This document shows, in pieces, positions 1-5,460 of a DNA stretch of 7,370 bases. The stretch is from Gemmatimonadales bacterium (GTDB taxonomy: Bacteria; Gemmatimonadota; Gemmatimonadetes; Gemmatimonadales; GWC2-71-9). Both the position numbers and the translations under genes were made by a program. The stretch's first letter is position 1. Each line of letters opens with the position of its first letter. The stretch covers positions 1 through 7,370 of the forward strand of contig SPDF01000067.1 of NCBI GenBank assembly GCA_004525055.1, written 5' to 3'. The notes under the pieces were generated by a model that searched no databases, was not told the DNA's origin, and worked only from the letters and a program-made list of their open reading frames with translations.

Positions 1-348
1 AGCTGCCCTGGATGCGGCCGCACCACGAGCACCTTCTTTCAGTCGATGGCGCAGGATATCGAGCGCTACCTGCGCGACCAGATGCCGATCTGGCGCGAGG
101 CACGCCCCGGCGTCGAGTCGATGCGGGTGGCGGTGATGGGGTGCGTCGTCAACGGGCCCGGCGAGTCGAAGCACGCCGACATCGGGATCTCCCTCCCCGG
201 CACGGCGGAGGATCCGCGCGCCCCGGTGTATGTCGATGGACAGTTGCGCGTCACTCTCAGCGGCGACCGGATTGTCCCCGAATTCCTCGCGCTGCTGGAC
301 CAGTACGTCGAGGGTCGGTACGCCTCGGCCGAACCGGTCGCGCGCTAG
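1..348 (+). CDS. ispG: IspG (GcpE), 4-hydroxy-3-methylbut-2-enyl diphosphate synthase, 3' end only
   Basis: This is the C-terminal 115 residues of IspG, the cytoplasmic [4Fe-4S] enzyme that reductively opens methylerythritol cyclodiphosphate to HMBPP in the MEP isoprenoid pathway. The fragment opens in frame at base 1 with SCPGCGRT, which carries the first two cluster cysteines (fragment residues 2 and 5). The third lies in MGCVVNGPGE (Cys48), followed by the conserved Glu55; in E. coli IspG the equivalent residues are Cys270, Cys273, Cys305 and Glu312. The segment after it, HADIGISLPG, is also typical of bacterial IspG. The N-terminal TIM barrel lies outside the window. ATG codons inside the fragment, such as the one at 46, are internal methionines and not starts. 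The TAG stop abuts the ATG of the next gene, which suggests translational coupling. No missing residue or frameshift is visible. Confidence 0.97.
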   Translation, partial: SCPGCGRTTSTFFQSMAQDIERYLRDQMPIWREARPGVESMRVAVMGCVVNGPGESKHADIGISLPGTAEDPRAPVYVDGQLRVTLSGDRIVPEFLALLDQYVEGRYASAEPVAR

Positions 349-849
349 ATGCGGGGCAGGGGAGCGCTGATCAGCGCGGTGGCCGCGGCGGCCGTGCTAT
401 GGGGCACGAAGCTGGGCGCACAGACCCCCGGCGTCGGCGACGCCGCGCCGGTGCTCGCCGTCCACGACCTGAATGGCCAGCCGGTCGACCTCGGGCAGTG
501 GATTGGGAAGCAGCCGGTCTTCCTGCAGTTCTGGGCGACCTGGTGCACCTCCTGCACGGCGCTGGAGCCGGCGGTCCAGGCCGCCAAGGCGGCGTACGGC
601 ACCCAGGTGGAGTTCATCGGCATCAACATCACGGTCGCTGACCCGCGCGAGTCCGTCCGTGCCTGGGTGGCCCGCGAGGCTCCGCCTTGGCGGGTCCTGT
701 ACGACGATGAGGGAGCCAGCCAGCGCGCGTATGATGTGGCTGAAACGTCGTACGTGGTCATCATCGACCGTTCCGGTCGTATCGTGTACACCGGTGTCGG
801 CGGGACGCAGTCCTTCGGGAACGCCCTCCGCCGCGCCACCGCCCAATAA
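349..849 (+). CDS. exported TlpA-like thioredoxin-fold protein with CxxC active site
   Basis: A 166-residue protein of the TlpA/ResA-like redoxin class, probably acting in the periplasm or at the membrane in thiol-disulfide exchange. Residues 1-24 form a signal peptide (basic MRGRG start, Ala-rich core, LGA-Q junction). The mature domain has the strand VFLQFWATWCTSC with the redox pair Cys66 and Cys69, and the late strand-turn VVIIDRSGRIVY (residues 136-147) typical of the family. These are the only cysteines. The loop just before that strand normally carries a cis-proline (TPTTF-like); here it reads TSYVV, with Ser134 where the proline is expected. The ATG starts directly after the ispG stop with no clear Shine-Dalgarno, so it is probably translated by coupling. 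Its neighbour downstream is an exported peroxiredoxin, which makes a reductant role plausible. The exact substrate cannot be read from the sequence. Confidence 0.87.
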   Translation: MRGRGALISAVAAAAVLWGTKLGAQTPGVGDAAPVLAVHDLNGQPVDLGQWIGKQPVFLQFWATWCTSCTALEPAVQAAKAAYGTQVEFIGINITVADPRESVRAWVAREAPPWRVLYDDEGASQRAYDVAETSYVVIIDRSGRIVYTGVGGTQSFGNALRRATAQ

Positions 850-867
850 TCTCACCGAGGTTTGACC

Positions 868-1455
868 ATGAAGTCGCTCGCCCTTTCGCTTCTGATTGCC
901 CTCGCGGCCGCCGGCCCGATGGTGGCGCAGGATTCCGCCGCCGCCACGGTGGGAGCCGCCACAGCCATCCTGGTTACCGGACCCGAGCCTGGTATGAAGG
1001 CGATCGATTTCACCCTGCCCTGGGCCGACAAGGCCGGCCTCGGTCCGGCGGATGATCCCTTCTCACTCATCGCGCTCAAAGGGCAGGTCGTGGTCCTCGC
1101 GTTCTACCCCCGGGACTTCACGTCGGGGTGCACGGCGGAGATGCGGACCTTCGCCGACAAGTATGACTTGATGTTCACGGGCACCGTGCTCGTGGGGATC
1201 AGCATCGACAGCCTCGAGACCCACGTCCGGTTTGCCGAGAGCCTTGGGCTCCCGTTCAAGCTGCTCTCGGACCCGAAGCAGCGGCTCGCGGCCAAGTACG
1301 GGGCCAAGGGGTCGCAGGGGTCGATGCGCCGGGTGGTGTATGTGATTGGCAAGGACGGGAAGGTCGCCTGGCGGGACATGCAGTTCAACGCGACAGATCC
1401 GAAGGGCTACGATCGCCTCTACGGGGCGATCGCCGAGGCCAGAGGGAAATCGTGA
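868..1455 (+). CDS. exported BCP/PrxQ-like peroxiredoxin (AhpC/TSA family), single cysteine
   Basis: A 195-residue thiol peroxidase that should reduce H2O2 or organic hydroperoxides. The ATG at 868 is chosen because GAGG (857-860) lies 7 bases upstream; a TTG at 862 in the same frame has no such site. Residues 1-20 are a signal peptide (MVA-Q junction), so it acts outside the cytoplasm. The catalytic motif PxxxTxxC is present as YPRDFTSGC (Pro81, Thr85, peroxidatic Cys88), and Arg155 in MRRVVYVI fits the conserved active-site arginine. BCP-type enzymes such as E. coli Bcp carry a resolving Cys five residues after the first; here that position is Arg93, and no other cysteine exists in the protein. 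It should therefore work as a 1-Cys peroxiredoxin needing an outside thiol partner; the upstream TlpA-like protein is the obvious candidate by inference. It overlaps the next gene by four bases (GTGA). Confidence 0.92.
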   Translation: MKSLALSLLIALAAAGPMVAQDSAAATVGAATAILVTGPEPGMKAIDFTLPWADKAGLGPADDPFSLIALKGQVVVLAFYPRDFTSGCTAEMRTFADKYDLMFTGTVLVGISIDSLETHVRFAESLGLPFKLLSDPKQRLAAKYGAKGSQGSMRRVVYVIGKDGKVAWRDMQFNATDPKGYDRLYGAIAEARGKS

Positions 1456-2276
1456 CCCTGAAGCACACGCTGCCCGCCTTGGGCCTATTGGGCGCTCTGG
1501 CGACGTCCGCGCCCGCGCAGGAGGCCACCGGTTCCGGGTACGTTTGGGTACTCCGGGGGGTCACCTTCTCCGCCTGCGTCGACTTCCTGGTCGACCGCGA
1601 CATGGCGGAGAAGCAGCTCACCCCCGGATTCCAGGTCGTACCGGCCGGAAGCTTCGCCCCCCTCTCACCGGTGCTCCGTCGGGAGATCGACGGCGACTCG
1701 GCTCGCAGTGCCCTGATCCCGGCCCAGGTCTGCGTCATCGAGTCACCGACGATGAACTCTGGGGACGGCCTGTATTCCCCAACCACGAAGATGGGAGGCA
1801 GCGAAGCCGTGGTGTACTGGGCAATCGCCGCCATGAGGGCCGGGGCTACCCCGACGTTCGATCAATGGTTCGTGGCCGACTACTGGACCAACGACTGGCG
1901 GGTGCGGAAGCAGACCGAGTCGGCGTTCGTCCCGGTGTCAACGTTCAAACGAGCCATGGTCGCCGTCCCCGAGACGAGCAATCACGGGTACTCGATCTCC
2001 ATCGGGAAGACGGTGCTTTCTTGGACCGGTGAGCTCGCCGGGCGGGACTCATTGGCCTCTACCGACACCGGCGCTGTCACCCAGATCTTCGATGGCAAGC
2101 GGACCATCAAGTGGACCGCCACCGTCTACGCCTCCCCCCAGTGGACCAGGCACCTCCCGGGGGTGTTCCATGTGGAGGGTAAGAACGATCTGGCCAAGGC
2201 CCTCAAGTCGTCGCCCATCCGGATGTTTGGCCCGATGTACTGGGGTGGGGACGTCCGGATCGAGTTTACCCGCTAG
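1452..2276 (+). CDS. secreted protein of unknown function
   Basis: A 274-residue protein I do not recognise. It starts with GTG overlapping the preceding stop (GTGA), with AGAGGGA at 1441-1447 placed about 5 bases ahead, so translation is coupled to the peroxiredoxin gene. Residues 1-22 are a clear signal peptide (short basic start, Leu/Ala core, APA-Q junction) and there is no later hydrophobic segment long enough to span a membrane, so a soluble periplasmic or outer-surface protein is expected. The mature part has two cysteines, Cys42 and Cys94, which could form a disulfide. It is rich in Trp, Tyr and Thr with alternating strand-like stretches, for example TIKWTATVYASPQW, which suggests a mostly beta fold. 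Codon use matches the neighbours. Its place behind two exported redox proteins hints at a shared envelope role, but this is inference only. Confidence 0.85.
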   Translation: MTLKHTLPALGLLGALATSAPAQEATGSGYVWVLRGVTFSACVDFLVDRDMAEKQLTPGFQVVPAGSFAPLSPVLRREIDGDSARSALIPAQVCVIESPTMNSGDGLYSPTTKMGGSEAVVYWAIAAMRAGATPTFDQWFVADYWTNDWRVRKQTESAFVPVSTFKRAMVAVPETSNHGYSISIGKTVLSWTGELAGRDSLASTDTGAVTQIFDGKRTIKWTATVYASPQWTRHLPGVFHVEGKNDLAKALKSSPIRMFGPMYWGGDVRIEFTR

Positions 2277-2283
2277 ATCCCCT

Positions 2284-2312
2284 CTGGCGCCCGGCGGACC
2301 GGGGCGTAGGTT
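2284..2312 (+). promoter_or_regulatory. candidate promoter for the 83-codon gene at 2338
   Basis: CTGGCG (2284-2289) and TAGGTT (2307-2312) are separated by 17 bases, a spacing suited to a sigma-70-type promoter, and lie 25 bases ahead of the start codon. Two other gene starts in this window (pyk and the aldolase-like gene) have comparable TAGNNT hexamers in similar places. The hexamers are weak matches to the E. coli consensus, so this is a prediction by position and similarity between sites. Confidence 0.35.
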
Positions 2313-2337
2313 AGCTGCTCCACTGCAGGGAGCAGCC

Positions 2338-2589
2338 ATGTCTACCCTCGTTCATGAGCGACTCGTCCTCGAGCGCTACGGAACCAGCACCTACGCCAAG
2401 GTATTCCTCCCGGCCGGGAGCCTACCCCTCGGCAAGAGCGTCCCGGTGACCGTGAGGGTCGGCGGGAGGCGGTTCAAGACCCGGGGTTGGAGCTTCAGCA
2501 GCGGGGCAGGGGTGACCCTGCCCGAGCGGATCGTGAGGGAGCTCGGCCTCCGCGCCGGCCAGGAACTGGACCTGGAGCTGCTGGACTGA
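2338..2589 (+). CDS. small DUF1905/AbrB-like protein
   Basis: An 83-residue protein. The ATG at 2338 follows GGGAG (2328-2332) by 5 bases; the reading frame is open further upstream, but that part overlaps the preceding secreted-protein gene and has no such site. The sequence has the layout of DUF1905-type small beta proteins: a first strand segment (TYAKVFLPAG), then VPVTVRVGGRRFKTR (residues 35-49), then a SpoVT/AbrB-like half, GVTLPERIVRELGLRAGQ (residues 58-75), ending in acidic and Leu residues. There is no signal peptide, membrane segment or cysteine, so it should be cytoplasmic. The cellular role of DUF1905 proteins is unclear; AbrB-like folds often bind DNA, but the Arg/Lys content here does not settle that. 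It stands alone between a candidate promoter and a strong terminator. The family assignment is from pattern only and moderate in certainty. Confidence 0.75.
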   Translation: MSTLVHERLVLERYGTSTYAKVFLPAGSLPLGKSVPVTVRVGGRRFKTRGWSFSSGAGVTLPERIVRELGLRAGQELDLELLD

Positions 2590-2619
2590 AAAACAGTTCT
2601 CAACACGACCAAATGGCAT

Positions 2620-2662
2620 CGGCCCCGGAGGCACCCCAATTTGGGGACCCCGGGGCCGTTTT
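2620..2662 (+). terminator. intrinsic terminator after the DUF1905-like gene
   Basis: Perfect 9-bp outer stem CGGCCCCGG (2620-2628) with CCGGGGCCG (2650-2658), enclosing a second hairpin CCCCAATTTGGGG (2634-2646), followed at once by TTTT (2659-2662). It lies 30 bases past the stop codon at 2589. The two-tier GC-rich stem with a T-run is a textbook Rho-independent terminator for + strand transcription. Confidence 0.87.
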
Positions 2663-2766
2663 ATGCATCATTTACGCATGTTCGAGCCCCGGTGACGACA
2701 CTGTCGCCAGTCTATTTTCCACATATTATCACGAACTGTAAGTGATGTTAATAATAAAGTTAAGGG

Positions 2767-2786
2767 TTCCACTTAAAGTGGATAGC
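2767..2786. repeat. operator-like inverted unit, copy 1
   Basis: TTCCAC-N5-GTGGATAGC. Its core, TCCACTT-A-AAGTGGA (2768-2782), is a perfect inverted repeat with 7-base arms around one central A. The same half-sites in the same arrangement recur at 2874-2894. The size and symmetry would suit a dimeric DNA-binding protein; no binding protein is identified. Confidence 0.5.
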
Positions 2787-2873
2787 TAAGTACACCTCTA
2801 GTGCTTTGTCGCATAACGACTAAACTGCTTCTTTCCACTGTTTCCACAGCCTATTTGAGGGAAAGTTTGCCCA

Positions 2874-2894
2874 TTCCACACGCACGTGGATAGC
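2874..2894. repeat. operator-like inverted unit, copy 2
   Basis: TTCCAC-N6-GTGGATAGC, the same pattern as the unit at 2767-2786 with one extra spacer base, 107 bases downstream of it. Its outer half-sites TCCAC (2875-2879) and GTGGA (2886-2890) are an inverted pair, and the trailing TAGC is shared with copy 1. Its spacer sequence differs from copy 1, so the half-sites appear to be what is conserved. Confidence 0.45.
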
Positions 2895-3015
2895 CACCGA
2901 CCCGCCATCACTGTGGCTGCCGAACTGTCTGTTGGGAGGTGGAAATGATATATGAACATCTTCCCCAAATGGGGATATCGAGGGCCCGAGATCCGGTTTG
3001 GGGCCTCCATATTCG

Positions 3016-3036
3016 GGTGGCCGGGAATCGGACACC
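3016..3036. repeat. imperfect hairpin upstream of the dRS3-like repeat
   Basis: GGTGGCCG (3016-3023) pairs with CGGACACC (3029-3036), 8 bp with one mismatch, around a GGAAT loop. It has no T-run, so it is not a simple terminator. It may be part of the same repeat-rich segment as the hairpin and dRS3 unit at 3066-3105. Confidence 0.3.
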
Positions 3037-3065
3037 TGGGCGGATGTGGAAAACGTTTGAGGGGG

Positions 3066-3105
3066 TCCAGTGTGGTAGCCACTGGATTCCCGCTGGCGTG
3101 GGAAT
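3066..3105. repeat. dRS3-type repeat with adjoining hairpin
   Basis: ATTCCC (3086-3091), eight bases, then GGGAAT (3100-3105) matches the 20-bp dRS3 pattern ATTCCC-N8-GGGAAT first described in Neisseria and common as dispersed repeats in other bacteria. It is flanked by GG on the left and GACG on the right, as usual for such copies. It abuts a stem TCCAGTG (3066-3072) / CACTGGA (3080-3086). Read in all frames the segment gives the well-known spurious peptides of these repeats (minus strand SHASGNP, FPRQRESS and an IPTPAGIQ form; plus strand LDSRWRGND). In Neisseria, dRS3 copies serve as recombination and phage integration targets; that role is not shown here. Only one copy is in the window. 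Confidence 0.72.
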
Positions 3106-3146
3106 GACGCCGATCCCATCTTCGGCCCCGCTGCCCCGCCATCCAA

Positions 3147-3176
3147 CTGCCCCGCCGCCTCGTGATCCGTTAGAAT
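3147..3176 (+). promoter_or_regulatory. candidate promoter for pyruvate kinase
   Basis: TAGAAT (3171-3176) is a fair -10 hexamer, with a weak -35 candidate CTGCCC (3147-3152) 18 bases upstream. Transcription would begin near 3183, giving a leader of about 45 bases before the GTG start at 3228. This position also argues against the ATG at 3180 as the start codon, since it would lie at the promoter itself. Confidence 0.35.
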
Positions 3177-3227
3177 CCAATGTCAGGTTGTGTTGACTCG
3201 ATTTCCCGTCCAACCCAGGGTCCCTCT

Positions 3228-4676
3228 GTGCCGCAGTCCACGGTCCGCCGCACCAAGATCGTCGCCACCCTCGGCCCCGCCTGGTGCCATCCCGAGCGGA
3301 TGGTCCAGTTGCTCGACGCGGGGGTCAACGTGGTCCGCGTGAATGCGTCGCACGGCACGCCGGAGCTGCGGGGGAAGTGGATCCGGGACCTCCAGCGGGT
3401 CCGGAAGGACCGGAGGAGCCCAGTCGCCATCCTCGTCGACCTGCACGGCCCCCGGATCCGGGTGGGCCAGCTCTCGGAGCCCCGGGAACTCGCCCAGGGC
3501 CAGTCGGTGACCTTCGCGCCCGAGGCGAGCGCGACGGGTGCCGAGATTCCTACCACCTATGCCGGCCTGGCAGGCGACATGCGCGCCGGCTCCAGGATCC
3601 TCCTCGATGACGGCCTCCTCTCGGTGGAAGTCACCACCGTCCGGGGTGATCGCGTCGACGGCATCGTCCGGTACGGCGGGCTCCTGCGGGCCAACAAGGG
3701 GATGAACCTGCCGGGCGTCGACGTCAGCGCCCCCGCGGTCACCGAGAAAGACAAGGAGGAGGTGGCCCACGCCGTCGAACTGGGCGTCGACTACATCGGC
3801 GTCTCTTTCGTCCGGCGCGCCGAGGAGCTGAACCAGCTGCGGGGCCTGATCCCAAAGCGGATCCAGCTCGTGGCCAAGATCGAGAAGGACACCGCTCTCC
3901 TCCAGCTGGAATCGATCCTCGATGCCGCCGACGCCGTCATGGTGGCCCGTGGCGATCTCGGGGTGGAGCTGCCCTTCGAGCAGGTACCGCTGGTGCAGAA
4001 GCGCATCATCCGGGAGGCCAACCTGCGCGGGAAACCGGTGATCACCGCCACCCAGATGCTCGAGTCGATGGTGAAGGCCCCTCGCCCGACCCGGGCGGAA
4101 GCGTCCGATGTGGCCAACGCCATCCTCGACGGCACCGATGCCGTGATGCTCTCCGCCGAGACGGCGGTGGGGGACTACGCCCTCGAAGCGGTCCAGGCGA
4201 TGGATCGGATTGCCCGCGAGGTCGAGAGCCACCGGAAGGGACGGAGCGCCGCGTTCGACCTGGCGGTCGGACGGCGGAGCGGTGGCGGCAGCGAGCGATT
4301 CGCCGCGCGGAAGGCCCGTACCGAGGACGCAATCGCCGTCGCGGTCTGCGCCGCGTCGGAGCTCCTGGCCACCCGGGTCATTGCCTGTTTCACCTCGAGC
4401 GGATTCACCGCGCGTACGGTGGCCTCCTTCCGCCCCTCGGTCCCGATCGTGGCGGTCACCCCCGAACCCGATACCTATCGCGCCCTCGCCCTGGTCTGGG
4501 GGGTCACGCCGGTGCTCGTCGATCACGTCCCCGACTATGACGCGATGATCCCCGTGGCGCGGGCGGCGCTTCTCGACCAGGGCCTGGTCAACGTGGGGGA
4601 CCGGGTCGTCGTCACCGCCGGCGTCCCCTTCGATCAGCCCGGCACCACCAACCTCCTGAAGATCGAGACCGTGTAG
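3228..4676 (+). CDS. pyk: pyruvate kinase
   Basis: A 482-residue cytoplasmic enzyme making pyruvate and ATP from phosphoenolpyruvate and ADP, the last step of glycolysis. The GTG at 3228 is chosen because it puts VRRTKIVATLGPA at the N-terminus as in the family, has AGGG (3217-3220) 7 bases ahead, and gives normal length; the ATG at 3180 would add 16 unmatched residues and lie on the candidate promoter. Visible motifs are RVNASHG (substrate Arg37, Asn39, Ser41), DLHGPRIRV (71-79), the signature VAKIEKD with catalytic Lys217 and metal-binding Glu219, ARGDLGVELP (Asp243), TATQMLESM (273-281) and DGTDAVMLSAETAVG. The C-terminal domain (about 365-482) is complete. Residues aligned with rabbit 113, 114, 117 and 120 are Leu, His, Arg and Val, which place it with the K+-independent branch. 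Four bases separate it from the next gene. Confidence 0.97.
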   Translation: MPQSTVRRTKIVATLGPAWCHPERMVQLLDAGVNVVRVNASHGTPELRGKWIRDLQRVRKDRRSPVAILVDLHGPRIRVGQLSEPRELAQGQSVTFAPEASATGAEIPTTYAGLAGDMRAGSRILLDDGLLSVEVTTVRGDRVDGIVRYGGLLRANKGMNLPGVDVSAPAVTEKDKEEVAHAVELGVDYIGVSFVRRAEELNQLRGLIPKRIQLVAKIEKDTALLQLESILDAADAVMVARGDLGVELPFEQVPLVQKRIIREANLRGKPVITATQMLESMVKAPRPTRAEASDVANAILDGTDAVMLSAETAVGDYALEAVQAMDRIAREVESHRKGRSAAFDLAVGRRSGGGSERFAARKARTEDAIAVAVCAASELLATRVIACFTSSGFTARTVASFRPSVPIVAVTPEPDTYRALALVWGVTPVLVDHVPDYDAMIPVARAALLDQGLVNVGDRVVVTAGVPFDQPGTTNLLKIETV

Positions 4677-4680
4677 CGGT

Positions 4681-5460
4681 ATGCGCCTCACCTTCCTCGG
4701 CACCGGCACCTCGTTCGGCGTGCCGCAAGTGGGCTGCGGGTGCGCCGTCTGCCGTTCCGGCGACCCGCGCGACCGCCGCACACGCTCCGGCGCATTGTTG
4801 CAGTCGGGAGACACGACCCTTCTCCTCGATAGCCCCCCCGAACTTCGGCTCCAACTGCTCGGGCAGGGGGTGACCTCCGTCTCGGCCGTGCTCTACACCC
4901 ATGAGCATGCTGACCATACGGCGGGGATCGATGACCTGCGGATCTTCACCGTCCGGAAGAAGGGCCACCTGCCGGTGTACGGGCCTCCCGAAACGCTCGA
5001 CCTGCTCGCCGCGACCTACCGCTATATCTTCGATCCGGGCGTCACGGCGTTCGAAGGGACCTCCAAGCCGCATTTGGAGCCGCACCCGCTCGAACCAGGC
5101 GTGGCCACGACTGTGGAAGGCGTCCCGGTCCTCCCGCTGGCCTTCCCGCACGGGCATCTCCGGGTCTACGGGTACCGGTTCGGCAAGCTGGCGTACCTGA
5201 CCGATGTGAAAGAGGTCGGCGCGATCGGACGGGCCGCGCTCCAGGGTGTCGAGGTGCTGGTCCTCAACGCCTTGTGGTGGCGCGCTCATCCGACTCATCT
5301 GAGCATCGATGAGGCGGTCGCCCTCTCTCGCGACCTCGGGGCGACGCGAACCTATCTGACACACCTGACGCACGAGACGGGGCACGCGGAACTGGCGGCG
5401 CGGCTGCCGCCAGGGGTGTCGCCGGCCTACGACGGACTGACTGTGGAGGTCTCTCAATGA
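4681..5460 (+). CDS. PhnP-like metallo-beta-lactamase-fold hydrolase
   Basis: A 259-residue metal-dependent hydrolase of the COG1235/PhnP type, cytoplasmic (no signal peptide). The start MRLTFLGTGTSFG is the usual first strand of the family. The metal motif is THEHADH (His74, His76, Asp78, His79), with further likely ligands at His157 or His159, Asp175, and a C-terminal His in LTHLTHETGH (227-235). The cysteine set GCGCAVC (Cys19, Cys21, Cys24) matches the structural zinc site known in E. coli PhnP, together with a C-terminal His. PhnP itself cleaves phosphoribosyl cyclic phosphate in phosphonate use, but no other phn gene is near, so the substrate here is open; a phosphodiester is likely by family. 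It starts 4 bases after pyk and overlaps pgi by four bases (ATGA), so the three genes should be co-expressed. Confidence 0.93.
   Translation: MRLTFLGTGTSFGVPQVGCGCAVCRSGDPRDRRTRSGALLQSGDTTLLLDSPPELRLQLLGQGVTSVSAVLYTHEHADHTAGIDDLRIFTVRKKGHLPVYGPPETLDLLAATYRYIFDPGVTAFEGTSKPHLEPHPLEPGVATTVEGVPVLPLAFPHGHLRVYGYRFGKLAYLTDVKEVGAIGRAALQGVEVLVLNALWWRAHPTHLSIDEAVALSRDLGATRTYLTHLTHETGHAELAARLPPGVSPAYDGLTVEVSQ

Larger units (their letters stand above)
2663..3080. other. non-coding, partly AT-rich spacer with repeated TCCAC/GTGGA sites
   Basis: No convincing gene is seen here. Bases 2701-2880 are about 40% G+C by hand count (72 of 180), far below the flanking genes. Nine TCCAC/GTGGA pentamers lie at 2718, 2768, 2778, 2834, 2843, 2875, 2886, 2939 and 3046; by chance about 0.7 would be expected on both strands over this length. 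Two of them extend to TTTTCCACA (2715-2723, and reversed at 3045-3053), one base from the DnaA box TTATCCACA. A 7-bp hairpin with two G-T pairs lies at 2691-2708. The region could be regulatory, replication-related, or the remains of an inserted element; the sequence alone does not decide. Confidence 0.5.

Noticed and set aside
862..867. TTG at 862 as the peroxiredoxin start
   Set aside because: It lies only one base after GAGG, too close for initiation, while the ATG at 868 has correct spacing and begins a normal signal peptide.
1346..2032. 228-codon + strand frame overlapping the peroxiredoxin and the secreted-protein gene
   Set aside because: Out of frame with both, Arg/Gly-rich and without motifs; the two overlapped genes have signal peptides or catalytic motifs and proper starts.
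2798..3213. Several minus-strand frames of about 100-114 codons in the spacer
   Set aside because: Their most recognisable peptides (SHASGNP, FPRQRESS, IPTPAGIQ) are the known spurious translations of dRS3-type repeats, and no ribosome site supports them.
3180..3227. ATG at 3180 as the pyruvate kinase start
   Set aside because: The extra 16 residues do not fit the family N-terminus, the codon lies at the candidate promoter, and GTG at 3228 has an AGGG site at good distance.
2663..3227. CRISPR array, tRNA or riboswitch in the spacer
   Set aside because: The repeated sites are short and irregularly spaced, no cloverleaf can be folded by eye, and I see no conserved riboswitch core.
3183..4814. 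543-codon open frame on the minus strand opposite pyruvate kinase
   Set aside because: It is the antisense of a certain gene. GC-rich codon use on one strand removes stops on the other, and its translation is rich in Asp, Gly, His and Arg without any family motif.
4612..5457. 281-codon minus-strand frame opposite the PhnP-like gene
   Set aside because: Shadow of a gene with intact metal-binding motifs; no ribosome site or family pattern on its own strand.
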